Shown here: positions 40,966 to 49,124 of the stretch, in pieces
Layout of the letters: each line of letters opens with the position of its first letter
How positions within the stretch are numbered: position 1 is the first letter of the stretch
Origin: Dehalococcoidia bacterium
GTDB taxonomy: Bacteria; Chloroflexota; Dehalococcoidia; Lucifugimonadales; UBA3495
DNA: 64,000 bases
Assembly (NCBI GenBank): GCA_022827095.1
Contig: JAJDTP010000009.1
Coordinates: 124,001-188,000, forward strand
Direction: 5' to 3'
Notes under the pieces: model-generated
Told to the model about the DNA's origin: nothing
Seen by the model: only the letters and a program-made list of their open reading frames with translations
Database searches by the model: none
Made by a program: the position numbers and the translations under genes

Positions 40966-42723
40966 TCATCGATAGCCTTGGGACGCGCCGACGGCAACCG
41001 AAACGGCACGTGCATCGCCGCTCGGCCACGTCGTGACCGTCGCGAACACCGAGCTTTCCTCAATCAGCGTGTCCCTTTCGTATTCCTCCGTTTCTCCCCA
41101 GATTTCGCGCAGGAGGAACTCCAGGCCTGCTTCTGCTTGCGCGTCCGCAGCGCCTTCGGACAGCGCTTCCAGCACCGCCGCCGCGCTCCGGAGTTTCATC
41201 GCCTTGATGGCTCCGGTCAGTTCCGGTTTGGTGAGCGCAATGCCGGGGACGTAACGGTCCAGGTCACCGGCATCCGCGGCAACGTTTTCCCCTTCCAGGT
41301 CGACCAACGCCTGCACCTGCGCTGTACATGAACCGCATCCGGATCCGGCCCGAGTGGCGGCGCAGACCGATTTGACGTCCCGATTGCCCGATCGCACGGC
41401 CACCACGATCCTGCCCTTAGTAACGCCGTTGCAATCGCAGATCTGCGCCTCGTCGGGCAGGTCTTCCACTTTGACCGCCGGGCCGAGGATGTCCACCAGC
41501 GGGAAGAGCAACTCCGAGCGGTTATCCGGCAGCGGTTCCTGACGGTCGAAGGCCTGCAGGACCCTCGGGATCGCGAGCCCGTCACCCAGCAGGATGGCGC
41601 CCTTGACCTTCCCCTCGCGCACGATCACTTTCTTGTAAACGTTGCGGTTCGGCTCGACATAGGTGACCACCTCGTCGTCGGCCTCCAGCGGGTCCTTGTC
41701 GCCGGCCACCGCCAGTTCGACGCCCATCACCTTCAGCTTCGTCGATATCCGCGACCCCGCGTACAAGGCGTCCTCGTCGTGTCCGGTCAGCCGCTCGGCC
41801 AGCACACGAGCCTGCTCCCAGAGCGGAGCGACCAACCCGTAGACCTGGCTGCGATGCTCCGCGCACTCGCCGATGGCGTAGATGTCCTGGTCGTTCCGGC
41901 AGGCCATGCTGTCGTTCACCAGGATGCCCCGCCGCACGTGCAGCCCGGCCATGCGCGCCAGGTCCACGTTGGGCCGGACGCCGGCGGAGACAACGACCAT
42001 GTCGCAGTCCAGCGTGTTTCCATCCTTGAACTGAAGGCCGGTCACCTTTTCGTCGCCCATCACGGCCGTCGTCAGCTTCTCCAGGTGGAACGTCACTCCC
42101 AGCTCTTCCAGGCTTTGCTGCAGAAACTGGCCGGACATTGGGTCCAGCTGGGTTTCCATCAGCCATCCCGTCAGGTGGATGACGTCAACCTGGAGCCCGC
42201 GGTTCATCAAACCCTTGGCCGCCTCCAGGCCAAGCAGTCCTCCGCCGATTACCGCCGCCCGTTTTGTGTCGCCGGCGTATTCGATAATCTCGGTGCAGTC
42301 CTCCAACGTGCGGAACACGAAGGCCCCGGCCTTGTACGACCCGTCCTCGTCGTACAGCCCGTCCATCGGCGGGACGAACGCGCTGCTGCCGGTGGCGATC
42401 ACCAACTTGTCGTAGGGGATCAGCACTCCGCCCTGCCCGTAAGCCATCTTGCCCTTACGGTCCACGCCGATGACCCGGACGCCGGCGTGCAGTGCCACGC
42501 CGTTCTCTTCGTACCAATCCAGGGGGTTGATGAAGATGTCGTCGGGAGCGTGGGAACCGGACAGCACACTGGACAGCAGAATGCGGTTGTAGTTGCCGCA
42601 CCTCTCCTCCCCGATCACCGTGATGTCGTAGAGATCGCGTCCGCCCATAGCGACCGTCTCTTCCACGAACCGCGCACCGGCCATGCCGTTGCCGATGACT
42701 ACCAGTTTCTGCTTCTCGGTCAT
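40966..42723 (-). CDS. NAD(P)/FAD-dependent reductase with BFD-like [2Fe-2S] domain (NasB-like)
   Basis: A 585-residue electron-transfer protein. The FAD fingerprint VVIGNGMAGARFVEE is at the N-terminus, the NADH-binding AAVIGGGLLGLEAAKGL is mid-protein, and a BFD-like [2Fe-2S] domain (ICDCNGVTKG...TRAGSGCGSCTAQV) sits at about residues 428-471. It resembles the front half of NirB, but no sirohaem nitrite-reductase domain follows; only about 115 residues remain. That architecture fits NasB-type subunits feeding electrons to an assimilatory nitrate reductase. The nitrate reductase gene directly precedes it, ending five bases upstream of this start. Confidence 0.85.
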   Translation of the reverse strand: MTEKQKLVVIGNGMAGARFVEETVAMGGRDLYDITVIGEERCGNYNRILLSSVLSGSHAPDDIFINPLDWYEENGVALHAGVRVIGVDRKGKMAYGQGGVLIPYDKLVIATGSSAFVPPMDGLYDEDGSYKAGAFVFRTLEDCTEIIEYAGDTKRAAVIGGGLLGLEAAKGLMNRGLQVDVIHLTGWLMETQLDPMSGQFLQQSLEELGVTFHLEKLTTAVMGDEKVTGLQFKDGNTLDCDMVVVSAGVRPNVDLARMAGLHVRRGILVNDSMACRNDQDIYAIGECAEHRSQVYGLVAPLWEQARVLAERLTGHDEDALYAGSRISTKLKVMGVELAVAGDKDPLEADDEVVTYVEPNRNVYKKVIVREGKVKGAILLGDGLAIPRVLQAFDRQEPLPDNRSELLFPLVDILGPAVKVEDLPDEAQICDCNGVTKGRIVVAVRSGNRDVKSVCAATRAGSGCGSCTAQVQALVDLEGENVAADAGDLDRYVPGIALTKPELTGAIKAMKLRSAAAVLEALSEGAADAQAEAGLEFLLREIWGETEEYERDTLIEESSVFATVTTWPSGDARAVSVAVGASQGYR

Positions 42724-42727
42724 GGGA

Positions 42728-44854
42728 TCATTCACCTTTGTCGTTTGAGCGTAGGGCGGCCTCGATACGTACCGCGCAAACCTTGAACTCGGGCATCCGG
42801 CTGGTTGGGTCCAGCGCCGGATTGGTGAGCCGGTTGGCGGCCTGCACCCCGCCCCAGTGGAACGGAACAAACACTGTGTCTTCGCGGATGCCACGAGTGA
42901 CCTTGACGTTGAAATTCGCCGCGCCCCGGCGGGTAACCAGGGTGACGCCGCTTCCTTCTTCAAGCTGGTACCGGCTCGCTGTGGCGGGATGGATCTCCGC
43001 CAACGGCAAGGGGGTCATGCTCGTCAATTCTTCGACCCTTCGCGTCTGGGTGCCCGATTGGTACTGGGCCAGGTTGCGACCGGTCGTGAGGTAGAGGGGA
43101 TAATCCGCGTCCGGTTCCTCGGCCGGCGATCCGTGCCGCACCGCGTGGAACCTGGCCCGGCCGCTGGCGGTGGGGAACCCGTCGACGAACATGCGCGGCG
43201 TGCCCGCGTGGTCCGCATCGGGGCACGGCCAGAAGACGCCGTTGTTGGCGTCGATCTTTGCGTACGTGATGCCGGCATAGTCCGCCGGCCCGCCGGCAGA
43301 CGCTCGGCCCAATTCATGAAATATCTCTTCGGCGCCGGAATAGCGAAAATGCCTGCCCTCTCCGAGACGCTCCGCCAGCTCGCAGATCACGGAAACATCG
43401 TCCCGAACATCTGCGGGCGGGTTGGTCACCCGACGGCGGCGAATAACCCGTCCTTCCAGGTTGGTCATCGTGCCTTCCTCTTCCGCCCACTGCGCCGCCG
43501 GAAGCACCACGTCGGCCAACTCCGCGGTCTCCGAACGGAAGAAGTCGCTCACCGCCAGGAAATCCAGGGAGCGCAGCCGATCCACCACGTGCCTTGCGTT
43601 GGGGGCGGAAACCACCACGTTGGACCCCATAACCAGCAGCGCCATGACCCCGCCTTCCAGCCCCAGGGAGTCCAGCATTTCGTACGCCGATTTGCCCGGC
43701 CCCGGGATGCGTGCTTCATCCACTCCCCAGACCGCGGCCACGTGAGCCCGCGCCGCCGGATCGTCGATGCGCCGGTAGCCGGGTAACTGGTCCGCCTTTT
43801 GCCCGTGTTCACGGCCGCCCTGGCCGTTGCCCTGTCCGGTCAGGCAGCCGTAACCGCTGTTGGGCCGGCCGATAAGTCCCAGCGCCAGGGCCAGGTTGAT
43901 GAACGACCGCACGTTGTTCACCCCCTGTGCCTGCTGCTCCGTTCCTCGTCCGGTGAGCACCATCGCGGCGCCAGCCTCGCCGAGCAGGCGCGCCGCTCTT
44001 TCCAGTTCGCGTTGCGGTACCCCGGTGATCCGCTCCACGCGTTCCGGCCAATAGGTGGCGATGGTCCCCTTGATGTGATCGAAGCCTTCCGTCCGCGCGT
44101 CGATGTAGTCCTGGTCGAGCCGGCCGTCGCGCATCAGAATGTGCAGGATCCCGTTGGCCAGCGCGGAGTCCGTTCCCGGCGTCAGGCGCAGGTGCAGGTC
44201 CGCGCGACTGGCCGTCGCGGTCAACCGGGGATCGGCTACGATCAGCATCCCGCCGTTGGCGCGCTGTTCCTCGAAGTACTGCATCAACGGGGGCATAGTC
44301 TCGGCCGAGTTGCTGCCCGTCATCAGGACCACCTCGGCGCCCGCGATGTCGGCCAGCGGAAACGGCAAACCGCGGTCAATTCCCAGCGACCCGATGCTCG
44401 CCGCCGCCGCGGACGACATGCAGAAGCGGCCGTTGTAGTCGATGTTGGACGTCTGCAACGCCACCCGCGCGAATTTGCCCAGCAGGTAGCTCTTCTCGTT
44501 GGTCAACGACCCGCCGCCGAAGATGCCCGCCGCGTCCTTGCCGTATGCGCCCTGCGCGTCTTTGAATCCCTGCGCGACGCGGTCTAATGCCGCGTCCCAG
44601 CTCACCGGTACCAGCACTCCTGACTCGTTTCTGGCCAGAGGAGTGGTGAGCCGCTCGGGATGCGTCAGCGTGGCCGCGGCCGTCCAGCCCTTGATGCACA
44701 GGGCTCCCTTGTTGACCGGAAACTCCGCGTCGCCGGTGACTGCGATTTCCTTGCCGGCGGCGGAAATGCGCATGCCGCACTGGAACGCGCAATAGGGGCA
44801 ATGGGTGGCGGTGGCGCCCGCGTTTGAGTCCATTTGGTCGTTGACCTGCTGCAT
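42728..44854 (-). CDS. Assimilatory nitrate reductase, molybdopterin catalytic subunit (NarB/NasA)
   Basis: A 708-residue bis-MGD molybdoenzyme. The N-terminal [4Fe-4S] motif has Cys19, Cys22, Cys26 and Cys53 (HCPYCAFQCG, then LCIKGW). Cys145 in NGRFCMSSAAAA is the probable Mo ligand. The later CLTGQGNGQGGREHGQ and LDPTSRMPEFK are typical of assimilatory nitrate reductases. No Tat signal is present, so it is cytoplasmic. It reduces nitrate to nitrite for nitrogen assimilation with electrons from the neighbouring NasB-like protein. No nitrite reductase gene lies within this window. Confidence 0.93.
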   Translation of the reverse strand: MQQVNDQMDSNAGATATHCPYCAFQCGMRISAAGKEIAVTGDAEFPVNKGALCIKGWTAAATLTHPERLTTPLARNESGVLVPVSWDAALDRVAQGFKDAQGAYGKDAAGIFGGGSLTNEKSYLLGKFARVALQTSNIDYNGRFCMSSAAAASIGSLGIDRGLPFPLADIAGAEVVLMTGSNSAETMPPLMQYFEEQRANGGMLIVADPRLTATASRADLHLRLTPGTDSALANGILHILMRDGRLDQDYIDARTEGFDHIKGTIATYWPERVERITGVPQRELERAARLLGEAGAAMVLTGRGTEQQAQGVNNVRSFINLALALGLIGRPNSGYGCLTGQGNGQGGREHGQKADQLPGYRRIDDPAARAHVAAVWGVDEARIPGPGKSAYEMLDSLGLEGGVMALLVMGSNVVVSAPNARHVVDRLRSLDFLAVSDFFRSETAELADVVLPAAQWAEEEGTMTNLEGRVIRRRRVTNPPADVRDDVSVICELAERLGEGRHFRYSGAEEIFHELGRASAGGPADYAGITYAKIDANNGVFWPCPDADHAGTPRMFVDGFPTASGRARFHAVRHGSPAEEPDADYPLYLTTGRNLAQYQSGTQTRRVEELTSMTPLPLAEIHPATASRYQLEEGSGVTLVTRRGAANFNVKVTRGIREDTVFVPFHWGGVQAANRLTNPALDPTSRMPEFKVCAVRIEAALRSNDKGE

Positions 44855-44964
44855 GATTTGACCGCGCCCGTGATTTAGTTAGCGCGATTCAGCATATGCA
44901 GTGGGTTTTGCGTATCCTTTGCGAGACGGTTACGCGCCGGTTGCAATTTTGTGAATTAGGGATA

Positions 44965-44983
44965 ACGGCACGGTAAATGCCGT
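44965..44983. promoter_or_regulatory. Inverted repeat upstream of nitrate reductase gene
   Basis: ACGGCA-N7-TGCCGT (44965-44970 and 44978-44983), about 110 bases ahead of the nitrate reductase start. A possible operator; no matching regulator gene is visible nearby. Confidence 0.4.
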
Positions 44984-45124
44984 GTAACCGCCGAGGGGTT
45001 GCCGCGGTCCCGGCAGCTTTTGTTCTGGGCTCGGAGCAGAATTTCCCCGCCGCCGCAACGTTGAACAGCCAACGTCATTATGTTTCGCAATAATAATGTA
45101 AGGTGATAATTAGTATACGATATA

Positions 45125-45151
45125 TTGACATTGCGGATTCCGTCCTATAGA
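45125..45151 (+). promoter_or_regulatory. Candidate promoter of the second peptide-uptake operon
   Basis: TTGACA (-35) and TATAGA (-10) are separated by 15 bases, short of the usual 16-18. They lie in an AT-rich stretch about 155 bases before the first binding-protein gene. Confidence 0.4.
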
Positions 45152-45307
45152 CTGCGACGGCGGTAACAACCCTGATTTTCGAGACTAGGAACTCGAAACC
45201 CGGAATAGGCGCGAATTCGCCACATCCCAGCCTTATAGCGGCGGGCTCGTAGAGCCCGTTTTCCTACGGTTTCTTCACATTGGAAAACTCCGACCGGAGG
45301 TAGTTTG

Positions 45308-47167
45308 ATGAGTTGGTTCGGAATCAGCCGCAAGAGTTTGCTTGTCCTTGTCATTGGGGGTTTGGTTCTGACCCCCATTGTGGCGTGCGGCACCGCAGAA
45401 GAGGCGCCGGCGCCGGCCGCCGCGCCCGCAGCCGCTCCGGCGCAGCAGGCCGCGCCCCAGCAGCCAGCATCCGGCAGTCAGCAGGCCGCGGCACCGGCCG
45501 CCGCGCCTGCCCAGGCGGCTCCCGCCCAGGCCCAGGCGCAAGCGGCGCCCACCGCCGTGCCTCAGTCCGCCGGTTCGAGCGACTCCATGATGATGGCGGA
45601 GCCCAAGGGCATCCTCAGCACCGGCCTGAAGGAAATGGGACCCTTCTTCCTGCACCCCAGTACCCTGGGCAACCCGCAGATCTTCGTCCACGGCACCGCG
45701 CCCATCGGCGAGGGATTGTTGCAGGAGGACGTGAACCGCGAGGTTCTGGGCCTGTTGGCCGAATCTTGGGAGATCTCCGACGACTTCCTCGTCTGGACAT
45801 TCCATCTGAACAAGGGCGTGCAGTTCCACAAGGGCTACGGCGAGATGACCGCGGAAGACGTCGTCTGGTCGATGCAGCAGTGGGGCTTGAGCAAGCACCC
45901 TCGCGCCGGCCAGTTGGAGACGTTCTGGGCGGAACGGGACGGCTCGATGATCATCGACAGCCATACCTTGCAAGTGCACACCGGCGAACCGTTGGTCCAC
46001 GTGATCGCCCAGCGCTGGCACATGACCCCCGGCGGCGCCTCCACCTTCATCGCCAGCAAGAAGCAGACGGAAGAGTTGGGCGTGGAAGCCGCAAGCGAGC
46101 AGATGGCCGCCACCGGTCCCTGGGAAATCGTGGACCATCGCACCGGCGAGTTCTGGAGGATGAAGGCGGTACGCGATCACTGGCGACACACCCCCGCCTT
46201 CGATGAGTTTGTCATGTGGGAGATTCCTGAAGAGTCCTCCCGCGTCGCCGGATTCAAGGTCGGCTCACTGGACACCTTCCTCATGGGATATGACTCCATC
46301 CCCAGCGTCCTGGATGTGGAAGGCGCCGAACTGATGAAGGTTCCCAACGCCATCGTGCAAAGCCTGCGGATTTACGGAAACTGGTACCCGGTCGAGGGCG
46401 TCGAAGCCCGGCCTGGCTACGACCCCGAAAACCCCTGGGTTTCCCCAACCGACGATATAACCTCGCCGGAGTGGGACCGGGCCCGCAAGGTCCGCCTGGC
46501 CCTGATGACCGCCATTGACCGCCAGGCCCTGGTTGACGAAATCCTGTCCGGCAACGGCAGCACCGCCACGCCCATCCACTCGTACAGCGGCTTCGAGCAC
46601 TACCTGGACGGCCGGGACTGGGAGTACAGCCCCGAACGCGCCATGCAGTTGCTGGAAGAAGCCGGATACCCGGATGGGTTCAGCATCACGCTGACGCCGG
46701 CCCTGCGCGGCGCGCCCCAGGAAGTGGAAAGCTGCGAGGCCATCGCGCAGATGTGGCATGACATCGGCCTGGACGTGAACTTCCAGAATATCCCCTACGG
46801 CACCCTGCGCCCCACGCTGGTGGGCCGGACCTACCAGGGCGCGACCTGCCACGCCGGTGGCCCCCTGCCCACGCCGGCAAGCGGCTTCGGCAGCTACCTG
46901 ACCGAAAACCCCTTCAACCGCGGCCTGGAGCACCAGTGGTCTGACGACCTGATGCGCCGCGCCATGGGTGAAGTGGATCCCGACGCTCGCGAGCTGATGG
47001 AGCGTGAACTCGGGCAGTTCCTGTTCGACCACGCCCTCACCGACCTGACCTACTACAACATCGACGCGATATGGCCGGTGGGGCCGCGCATCCAGCAGTG
47101 GGGCGATTACGTCCGACGCAGCGACGTCCGGCAGATCAACGGCTACGAGTACATCAAGCATCGGTAG
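45308..47167 (+). CDS. Peptide ABC transporter substrate-binding lipoprotein 1
   Basis: A 619-residue SBP family 5 protein. The signal peptide ends in lipobox PIVAC, and a linker of about 70 residues of A, P and Q leads into the binding domain (VQFHKGYGEMTAEDVVW, EIPEESSRVAGFKVG). The ATG at 45308 follows GGAGG; the TTG one codon earlier is unlikely. First of three tandem paralogues (next at 47215 and 49125) and the most diverged of them. It should deliver oligopeptides or related solutes to the permease pair at 51721-53570. Confidence 0.93.
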   Translation: MSWFGISRKSLLVLVIGGLVLTPIVACGTAEEAPAPAAAPAAAPAQQAAPQQPASGSQQAAAPAAAPAQAAPAQAQAQAAPTAVPQSAGSSDSMMMAEPKGILSTGLKEMGPFFLHPSTLGNPQIFVHGTAPIGEGLLQEDVNREVLGLLAESWEISDDFLVWTFHLNKGVQFHKGYGEMTAEDVVWSMQQWGLSKHPRAGQLETFWAERDGSMIIDSHTLQVHTGEPLVHVIAQRWHMTPGGASTFIASKKQTEELGVEAASEQMAATGPWEIVDHRTGEFWRMKAVRDHWRHTPAFDEFVMWEIPEESSRVAGFKVGSLDTFLMGYDSIPSVLDVEGAELMKVPNAIVQSLRIYGNWYPVEGVEARPGYDPENPWVSPTDDITSPEWDRARKVRLALMTAIDRQALVDEILSGNGSTATPIHSYSGFEHYLDGRDWEYSPERAMQLLEEAGYPDGFSITLTPALRGAPQEVESCEAIAQMWHDIGLDVNFQNIPYGTLRPTLVGRTYQGATCHAGGPLPTPASGFGSYLTENPFNRGLEHQWSDDLMRRAMGEVDPDARELMERELGQFLFDHALTDLTYYNIDAIWPVGPRIQQWGDYVRRSDVRQINGYEYIKHR

Positions 47168-47214
47168 TAACCTATCCGCAAAACCGCCCCCGATCACAAG
47201 ACGATGAGGTTAAT

Positions 47215-49101
47215 ATGCTTCGATTTCCAGGAAAGTCTCTGACCGCCGCTGCCGGTCTCGGCGCGCTATCCCTGGTGCTGGCCCTGGTGGTTGCCTGCGG
47301 CGGCGCGGCGGAGACCCCCGCTCCGGCCACGGGCCAGACGACCTCCGCCGGCCAGAGCGCTGCGCCGGCCGCGCCGGCGGCTACGCAAGCCCCGGCGGCC
47401 GATTCCCGATCATCGGCGCCGGCAGCCACTGAGGTGCCGGTGGCAGCCGCAGTGACGGCGCCCACGGCCACCCCGCAAGCTGCCGCGGTGATGGTTGACG
47501 ATAAACCTGTTGGCAGGTTGATAGTTGGTCAGAAGGAACTTGGACCCTTCATGGGCCACCCCGCACTGACCGGAAACCCCCAGATTTTCGTCCTGCAAAC
47601 CGCTCCCATCGGCGAGTCGCTGCTGACCGTGTCCAGCGAACTGAAGCCGGTAGGCATGCTGGCCAGGGATTGGTCGGTGTCCGAGGACGGATCAACGTGG
47701 ACTTTCAATCTCAACGAAGGCGTTCAGTTCCACAAGGGCTACGGCGAGATGACCGCCGAGGACGTCATTTGGGGTATGCGGCAATTCGGGGCTGACGGGT
47801 CGAAGCACCCTCGCGCGTCCAACATCCGCGGCATCTGGGAAAACCCGGAGGGCCACGCCACAGCTATCGACGACTACACCGTCGAGGTTAATACCGGCAC
47901 GCCCTGGTCTGAGGTTCCGGTCAACGAAATCCTGACCAGCGCCGGCGGTGGCGGAACCTGGATCGTCAGCAAGAAACAGACCGAAGAGCTCGGAGTGGAA
48001 GAAGCCAACGACCAGATCGCCGGCACCGGACCCTGGGACCTGGTGGACTACCGTACCGGCGAGTTCTGGCGCATGGAAGCCGTAGAAAACCACTGGCGGA
48101 AAACTCCCCACTTCGCAGAGTTGATCTTCCAGGAAATCCCCGAAGAATCATCCCGCGTGGCTGGTTTCAAGACCGGGAACCTCGATACCACGCTTCTGGC
48201 CTTCGACTCCCTGTCCGAGGTTGAGAGCGTCGACGGCGCTGAGATAATGCGTGTTCCCGGCGGCGGCGAAGCGGCGTTGACCTTCTACGGCCAGTACTAC
48301 GTGGGCATCGGCACCGAGGACCAACAGCCCGGCTACGATCCGGACCTGCCCTGGGTGTCCGCCGACCCCGACATCAATTCCGAAGCGTGGAAGAACGCGG
48401 CCAAGGTTCGCACTGCGCTGTCCATCGCCATTGACCGGCAGGGCATCGTTGATACGTTGCTGCACGGCTACGGATCCCCCGCCGTCCTCTGGGACTTCGG
48501 CCAGTACGAAGAATCCTGGCTGCCGGCGGAACTGCGCTGGGAGTACAACCCCGAACGCGCCATGCAACTTCTCGCCGAGGCCGGTTACCCCGACGGATTC
48601 AGCATCACGCTGACCCCGTCGCTGCGGGGCGCGCCGGTGGAAGTGGAAGCCTGCGAGGCCATCGCGAGCATGTGGGGTGACATCGGCTTGGACGTCAAGT
48701 TCCAGAACCTGCCGTACACCACCTTGCGACCCAGCCTGATCGCCCGTAACTACCAGGGTTCCACCTGTCACGCCGGCGGCATCCGCCTGGAGCCCGGCCA
48801 GGGCTTCTCGGGAATGCTGTCGAAGTTGCACCACCAGGCCGTCTGGAACCGCGGCGTTGAACATCCCTGGATGGACGAGAAGGTTTCCCAGCACATGGCC
48901 GAGGTGGATTCGGAGGCGCGGCGTGAGCTTGCCATCGAAATCGCGACGTTCATGTTCGAGAATGCCCTCACCGGCGTGGGGTTGTATAATTTCGATAGCC
49001 TGTGGCCGGTAGGCCCGAACATCCAGCCCTGGATCGAGGGCGTGCGCTATCGTGACCTCCGCAATATCAACGGCTACGAGTACATCCAGCCCAGGGGCTA
49101 A
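47215..49101 (+). CDS. Peptide ABC transporter substrate-binding lipoprotein 2
   Basis: A 628-residue protein with lipobox LVVAC, an A/P/T-rich linker and an SBP family 5 domain (GQKELGPFMGHPALTGNPQIF, FHKGYGEMTAEDVIWGMRQFG). ATG 47215 is preceded by GATGAGG; the frame open to 47071 runs into the previous gene. Much closer to the third paralogue (49125) than to the first, so this pair arose from the more recent duplication. Confidence 0.93.
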   Translation: MLRFPGKSLTAAAGLGALSLVLALVVACGGAAETPAPATGQTTSAGQSAAPAAPAATQAPAADSRSSAPAATEVPVAAAVTAPTATPQAAAVMVDDKPVGRLIVGQKELGPFMGHPALTGNPQIFVLQTAPIGESLLTVSSELKPVGMLARDWSVSEDGSTWTFNLNEGVQFHKGYGEMTAEDVIWGMRQFGADGSKHPRASNIRGIWENPEGHATAIDDYTVEVNTGTPWSEVPVNEILTSAGGGGTWIVSKKQTEELGVEEANDQIAGTGPWDLVDYRTGEFWRMEAVENHWRKTPHFAELIFQEIPEESSRVAGFKTGNLDTTLLAFDSLSEVESVDGAEIMRVPGGGEAALTFYGQYYVGIGTEDQQPGYDPDLPWVSADPDINSEAWKNAAKVRTALSIAIDRQGIVDTLLHGYGSPAVLWDFGQYEESWLPAELRWEYNPERAMQLLAEAGYPDGFSITLTPSLRGAPVEVEACEAIASMWGDIGLDVKFQNLPYTTLRPSLIARNYQGSTCHAGGIRLEPGQGFSGMLSKLHHQAVWNRGVEHPWMDEKVSQHMAEVDSEARRELAIEIATFMFENALTGVGLYNFDSLWPVGPNIQPWIEGVRYRDLRNINGYEYIQPRG

Positions 49102-49124
49102 ACCCGCATTTTCCTGAGGTGTCC

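Larger units (their letters stand above)
44855..45307. promoter_or_regulatory. Divergent control region between nitrate and peptide-uptake operons
   Basis: No gene. This 450-base spacer is visibly AT-richer than its surroundings in 45060-45150. It contains an inverted repeat near the nitrate side (44965-44983) and a promoter-like TTGACA at 45125-45130 followed 15 bases later by TATAGA (45146). The ribosome-binding site GGAGG of the first binding-protein gene is at about 45297-45301. Confidence 0.55.
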
